From Dehalococcoidia bacterium (GTDB taxonomy: Bacteria > Chloroflexota > Dehalococcoidia > GIF9 > AB-539-J10), in contig JAOUDT010000052.1 of the NCBI GenBank assembly GCA_029859145.1, positions 1 to 7,301 on the forward strand: 7,301 bases of DNA, in the 5' to 3' direction. Below are positions 5,517-7,301 of this stretch, one piece after another. Below the pieces are notes generated by a model. The model worked only from the letters and a program-made list of their open reading frames with translations. It made no database searches and was not told where the DNA came from. Positions within the stretch are counted from its first letter, which is position 1. Each line of letters starts with the position of its first letter. The translations under genes and the position numbers were made by a program.

Positions 5517-6671
5517 CTAGACTCTTTCAGGTATGCCGGGAAGATCCGGATACTTGGCAGCGATCTCTTTCAGTTTCGGATCCTGCAGGCACATCATGTA
5601 GCCGCTATCCCACGCAAGCTTGTCGGCAATCTTGAGAGTGCAGTTGCGAATGTCGGCGGTGACGTGAGGATAGAAATTGTACTTCTCATTGGCTGGCGCC
5701 GAGCCGAGGTGCCAGTGCATGTTGGAGGTATGCGAGTGGTCAATTATCCGCCTGTAAATATCGTTCGGACACTGATCTTTCGTGACTTTCGCGTTGGGGT
5801 GGATACCGAAGTGGAATGTGTCGAACTTTTTCATGCCGTCGCCGACCTTACCTTCCAACTCCTTCAGGGTGCGACTAATCGCGTCGGCTTCCTTGCCGCC
5901 GGAGATCTTAACCATCTTGCCGTCCTTGACGTCTACGCGGACCGGTTCCTCCCAGGCCGGGGGGATGCCTATATAACGCGACCAATAGGGAAGCATGCAT
6001 TTGAAGAACAACACGCCGTTGACGTTCTTGCAGTTGACCGGCGGGTGGACCCACTCGGGCCAGGGTATGTAGTGGCTCGCATCCCTGCGCCAGGAATTAT
6101 AAGGCATACCGGGGATGCCCTCGCGCTTCACCGGATCGAGAATGTTGCCTTCGAGCTCCGTGCCATTGGGATCGGTCATCACGAACTTGGCCATGTGGTT
6201 CATGAAGGGATTGGAGCTGATGTGGCGACACATGATCACGAGCTCATGCGGTGTCTGCGCCCACTCGCTCATCAGAAGCGAGGTGGTAACGGGGAACATA
6301 CGCACGTACCAGGTCTTTGTTTCTTCGATACCTTTCCGGAACTCGGCATTCTCTTCAATAGCCAGGTCGAGAGAGAAGTTGATGAACAAATCGGCATTGG
6401 CAACAGCCCCCTTGAGGATGGGCGGCACGCGCCATTTGTGTTTCTTCATGATCTCGTCGATCCAGATGACAGAGACGTTGGCGCCGCGCGACGCAACCAC
6501 AGACTGTACCCAGTTGACGGCCACCGGATCGACCAAATTCTCGCTGCCCCAGGCGCCGTCAATGTGGGCCCCGATGAGGACCTCCATGCCTGGCTTGACC
6601 TGGGCGTTGTGATCCACCAATTGGATCAGCGAGTTCATCGCCGCTTTAGGAATACCTAATGGATTACTCAT
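5517..6671 (-). CDS. M29 aminopeptidase / 2,5-dihydroxypyridine dioxygenase (NicX)-like protein
   Basis: This 384-residue protein is read as a member of the M29-type fold, which includes aminopeptidase T and the iron-dependent ring-cleaving NicX. The evidence is mostly C-terminal: VRVDVKDGKMVKISGGKEAD (244-263), FHFGIHPNAKV (286-296), HWHLGSA (319-325), PHVTADIRNCTLKIAD (335-350) and a final DSG turn (355-357). The N-terminal half has the expected alpha/beta pattern (VKPGMEVLIGAH, 25-36; NADLFINFSLDLA, 92-104) but no strong motif. In M29 peptidases a metal-binding Glu precedes the G-x-N-P turn; here the equivalent residue looks like H287, as I recall for NicX. H336 and D340 are further ligand candidates. 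There is no signal peptide. The ATG has AAAGGAG (6679-6685) 7 bases upstream. It is the first gene of an operon with the lactonase-family gene. The family call is moderate and the substrate is unknown. Confidence 0.6.
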   Translation of the reverse strand: MSNPLGIPKAAMNSLIQLVDHNAQVKPGMEVLIGAHIDGAWGSENLVDPVAVNWVQSVVASRGANVSVIWIDEIMKKHKWRVPPILKGAVANADLFINFSLDLAIEENAEFRKGIEETKTWYVRMFPVTTSLLMSEWAQTPHELVIMCRHISSNPFMNHMAKFVMTDPNGTELEGNILDPVKREGIPGMPYNSWRRDASHYIPWPEWVHPPVNCKNVNGVLFFKCMLPYWSRYIGIPPAWEEPVRVDVKDGKMVKISGGKEADAISRTLKELEGKVGDGMKKFDTFHFGIHPNAKVTKDQCPNDIYRRIIDHSHTSNMHWHLGSAPANEKYNFYPHVTADIRNCTLKIADKLAWDSGYMMCLQDPKLKEIAAKYPDLPGIPERV

Positions 6672-6698
6672 AGTTTTTCTCCTTTCTGAAAGTATAAT

Positions 6699-6717
6699 CC
6701 AGCCGATAGTTGGCTGG
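6699..6717 (-). other. Small leader hairpin before the NicX-like gene
   Basis: CCAGCC (6699-6704) pairs with GGCTGG (6712-6717) across a 7-base loop. It falls at the 5' end of the predicted leader, 13 bases or more before the ribosome site, and does not sequester it. It may protect the 5' end of the mRNA. No known riboswitch pattern is seen. Confidence 0.3.
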
Positions 6718-6721
6718 GATT

Positions 6722-6737
6722 TGTAGTCTACACTACA
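6722..6737. promoter_or_regulatory. Palindromic operator candidate over the -10 box
   Basis: On the plus strand TGTAG-T-CTACA (6722-6732) is a perfect 11-base palindrome, and another CTACA follows directly (6733-6737), giving three half-sites in 16 bases. They cover the -10 box of the operon promoter, where a bound repressor would block RNA polymerase. Size and form resemble GntR-type operators, but the regulator is not in the window and that assignment is only a guess. Confidence 0.5.
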
Positions 6738-6753
6738 TCAAGCCCACTGTCAA
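6725..6753 (-). promoter_or_regulatory. Sigma70-type promoter of the NicX-like/lactonase operon
   Basis: On the minus strand a perfect TTGACA (6748-6753) is followed after 17 bases by TAGACT (6725-6730, 4 of 6). Transcription would start near 6718, giving a leader of about 47 bases that contains a 6-bp hairpin (CCAGCC 6699-6704 with GGCTGG 6712-6717) and then the ribosome site. Confidence 0.65.
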
Positions 6754-6841
6754 AATGGATAGGTTTATTACAGCAGAATGCTCGTGAGGTTTGTCGCGGT
6801 CCGAAGCTATTTGCGCACAGTCAGCGGAGGGCCCTCGCTCC

Positions 6842-6870
6842 TTGACCAGCAATAGGCTGCGTGCTATCCT
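6842..6870 (+). promoter_or_regulatory. Promoter of the divergent membrane protein gene
   Basis: TTGACC (6842-6847, 5 of 6) and TATCCT (6865-6870, 4 of 6) are separated by 17 bases. Transcription would start near 6877, about 24 bases before the ATG. A 10-bp perfect palindrome, GAGGGCCCTC (6827-6836), lies just upstream of the -35 box. An 8-bp inverted repeat, CCGAAGCT (6801-6808) and AGCTTCGG (6878-6885), flanks the whole promoter. Confidence 0.5.
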
Positions 6871-6900
6871 TGATGACAGCTTCGGGAAAGGAGATAGAAG

Positions 6901-7301
6901 ATGCGGGCATTGAAGAAACTCAAGACAGTGTCAGAGTCAGGAGGCATCCTGCACGTAATCATCGGGATTCTGGTCATTGGTTCTATCTGGGGCCTTGTGG
7001 AAGCCACCATGGGCGGGTTCCTACACCTTGTCCACTTCACCTACAAAGGGGCAATTACAGGGGGCTTCGGCATGGCACTCATGGCAACATTTGTAGTCAT
7101 CTATCGGAGGCCCAAGCTCGTATTCTGCATCGGAGTGATCGCCGCCCTGTTCAAGCCGCTGAGTGCCCTGATCTATGGCCAACCCATCTTCTCCCCCTTC
7201 GTGGTCAATCCCGCCTCAGCAATCCTTTTGGAAGCAGTGGCCTTCAGCTTGGTGGTCAGCCTGCTGTTCAAAGGTTTTGAAAGCAGTATCAAGACGCGCA
7301 T
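6901..7301 (+). CDS. Unrecognised multi-pass membrane protein (N-terminal part, cut by window edge)
   Basis: An open frame of 133 codons runs from ATG (6901-6903) to the right edge. AAAGGAG (6887-6893) lies 7 bases upstream, and this frame, unlike the overlapping ones, gives a coherent membrane protein. After a basic start (MRALKKLK) come four hydrophobic segments at about residues 16-38, 50-68, 72-92 and 100-123. They are joined by short loops containing RRPK (69-72), which suggests a cytoplasmic loop by the positive-inside rule. Polar or charged residues lie within or beside the membrane segments: E34, K49, K85 and E111. Motifs such as IWGLVEATMGGF (29-40) and FTYKGAITGGFGMA (46-59) look conserved but I cannot name the family. 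The small-residue-rich helices resemble S-components of ECF vitamin transporters only in a general way. It is transcribed away from the catabolic genes, so a functional link is uncertain. Confidence 0.7.
   Translation, partial: MRALKKLKTVSESGGILHVIIGILVIGSIWGLVEATMGGFLHLVHFTYKGAITGGFGMALMATFVVIYRRPKLVFCIGVIAALFKPLSALIYGQPIFSPFVVNPASAILLEAVAFSLVVSLLFKGFESSIKTR

Noticed and set aside
5664..6659. A 331-codon plus-strand frame opposite the NicX/M29-like gene
   Set aside because: It is a mirror of the real minus-strand gene, lacks a ribosome site, and its product is rich in H, V, D and R with no recognisable domain.
6693..6698. A perfect plus-strand TATAAT near the start of the NicX-like gene
   Set aside because: There is no -35 partner at a suitable distance and it is about 200 bases from the plus-strand gene, which has a better promoter close by.
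6861..7280. A 139-codon plus-strand frame overlapping the membrane protein gene
   Set aside because: It starts inside the promoter without a ribosome site and has a composition rich in R, H, P and G. The frame starting at 6901 has a proper ribosome site and clear membrane segments.
1..7301. CRISPR arrays, tRNA or rRNA genes, transposases, known riboswitches
   Set aside because: No repeat-spacer pattern, cloverleaf, rRNA block, transposase motif or terminal inverted repeats were seen in the window.

Overview
The window reads as an accessory catabolic locus of an anaerobic or sediment-type bacterium. Five genes lie on the minus strand and one partial gene diverges on the plus strand at the right edge. 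The host cannot be fixed from the sequence. Balanced base composition, strong AGGAG-type ribosome sites, a lipoprotein with a GEGEGE linker and a transhydroxylase-type molybdenum enzyme would fit Dehalococcoidia-like Chloroflexota or Desulfobacterota; this is an inference and a weak one.

Layout on the minus strand, in transcription order from right to left. 6671-5517 is a 384-residue protein related to M29 aminopeptidases and 2,5-dihydroxypyridine dioxygenase (NicX). It is followed after 29 bases by a seven-bladed beta-propeller lactonase-family protein (5487-4300). These two form an operon driven by a good sigma70-type promoter (TTGACA, 17 bases, TAGACT), with a palindromic operator candidate over the -10 box. 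After 150 bases comes an amidohydrolase-2 (ACMSD/resorcylate decarboxylase superfamily) protein (4149-3112) whose metal and catalytic motifs look degraded. Next is a TRAP-type substrate-binding lipoprotein (2718-1663) with a TTG start, preceded by a possible small leader ORF and followed by two strong hairpins. Last is the N-terminal 427 residues of a molybdopterin enzyme (1281 to the left edge), closely resembling the large subunit of pyrogallol-phloroglucinol transhydroxylase, with its own promoter. On the plus strand, 6901 to the right edge encodes the start of an unrecognised multi-pass membrane protein with its own promoter.

Taken together, the genes suggest capture and breakdown of a small organic acid or hydroxylated aromatic or heterocyclic compound. 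The TRAP binding protein would capture the substrate, the Mo enzyme would rearrange or hydroxylate the ring, and the NicX-like, amidohydrolase and lactonase-type proteins would handle ring or lactone chemistry. The pathway and substrate are inferred from families only. The most unusual points are the full set of transhydroxylase active-site residues in the Mo enzyme, the missing metal ligands in the amidohydrolase, the His-for-Glu change in the M29-like protein, and the palindrome over the first operon's promoter.
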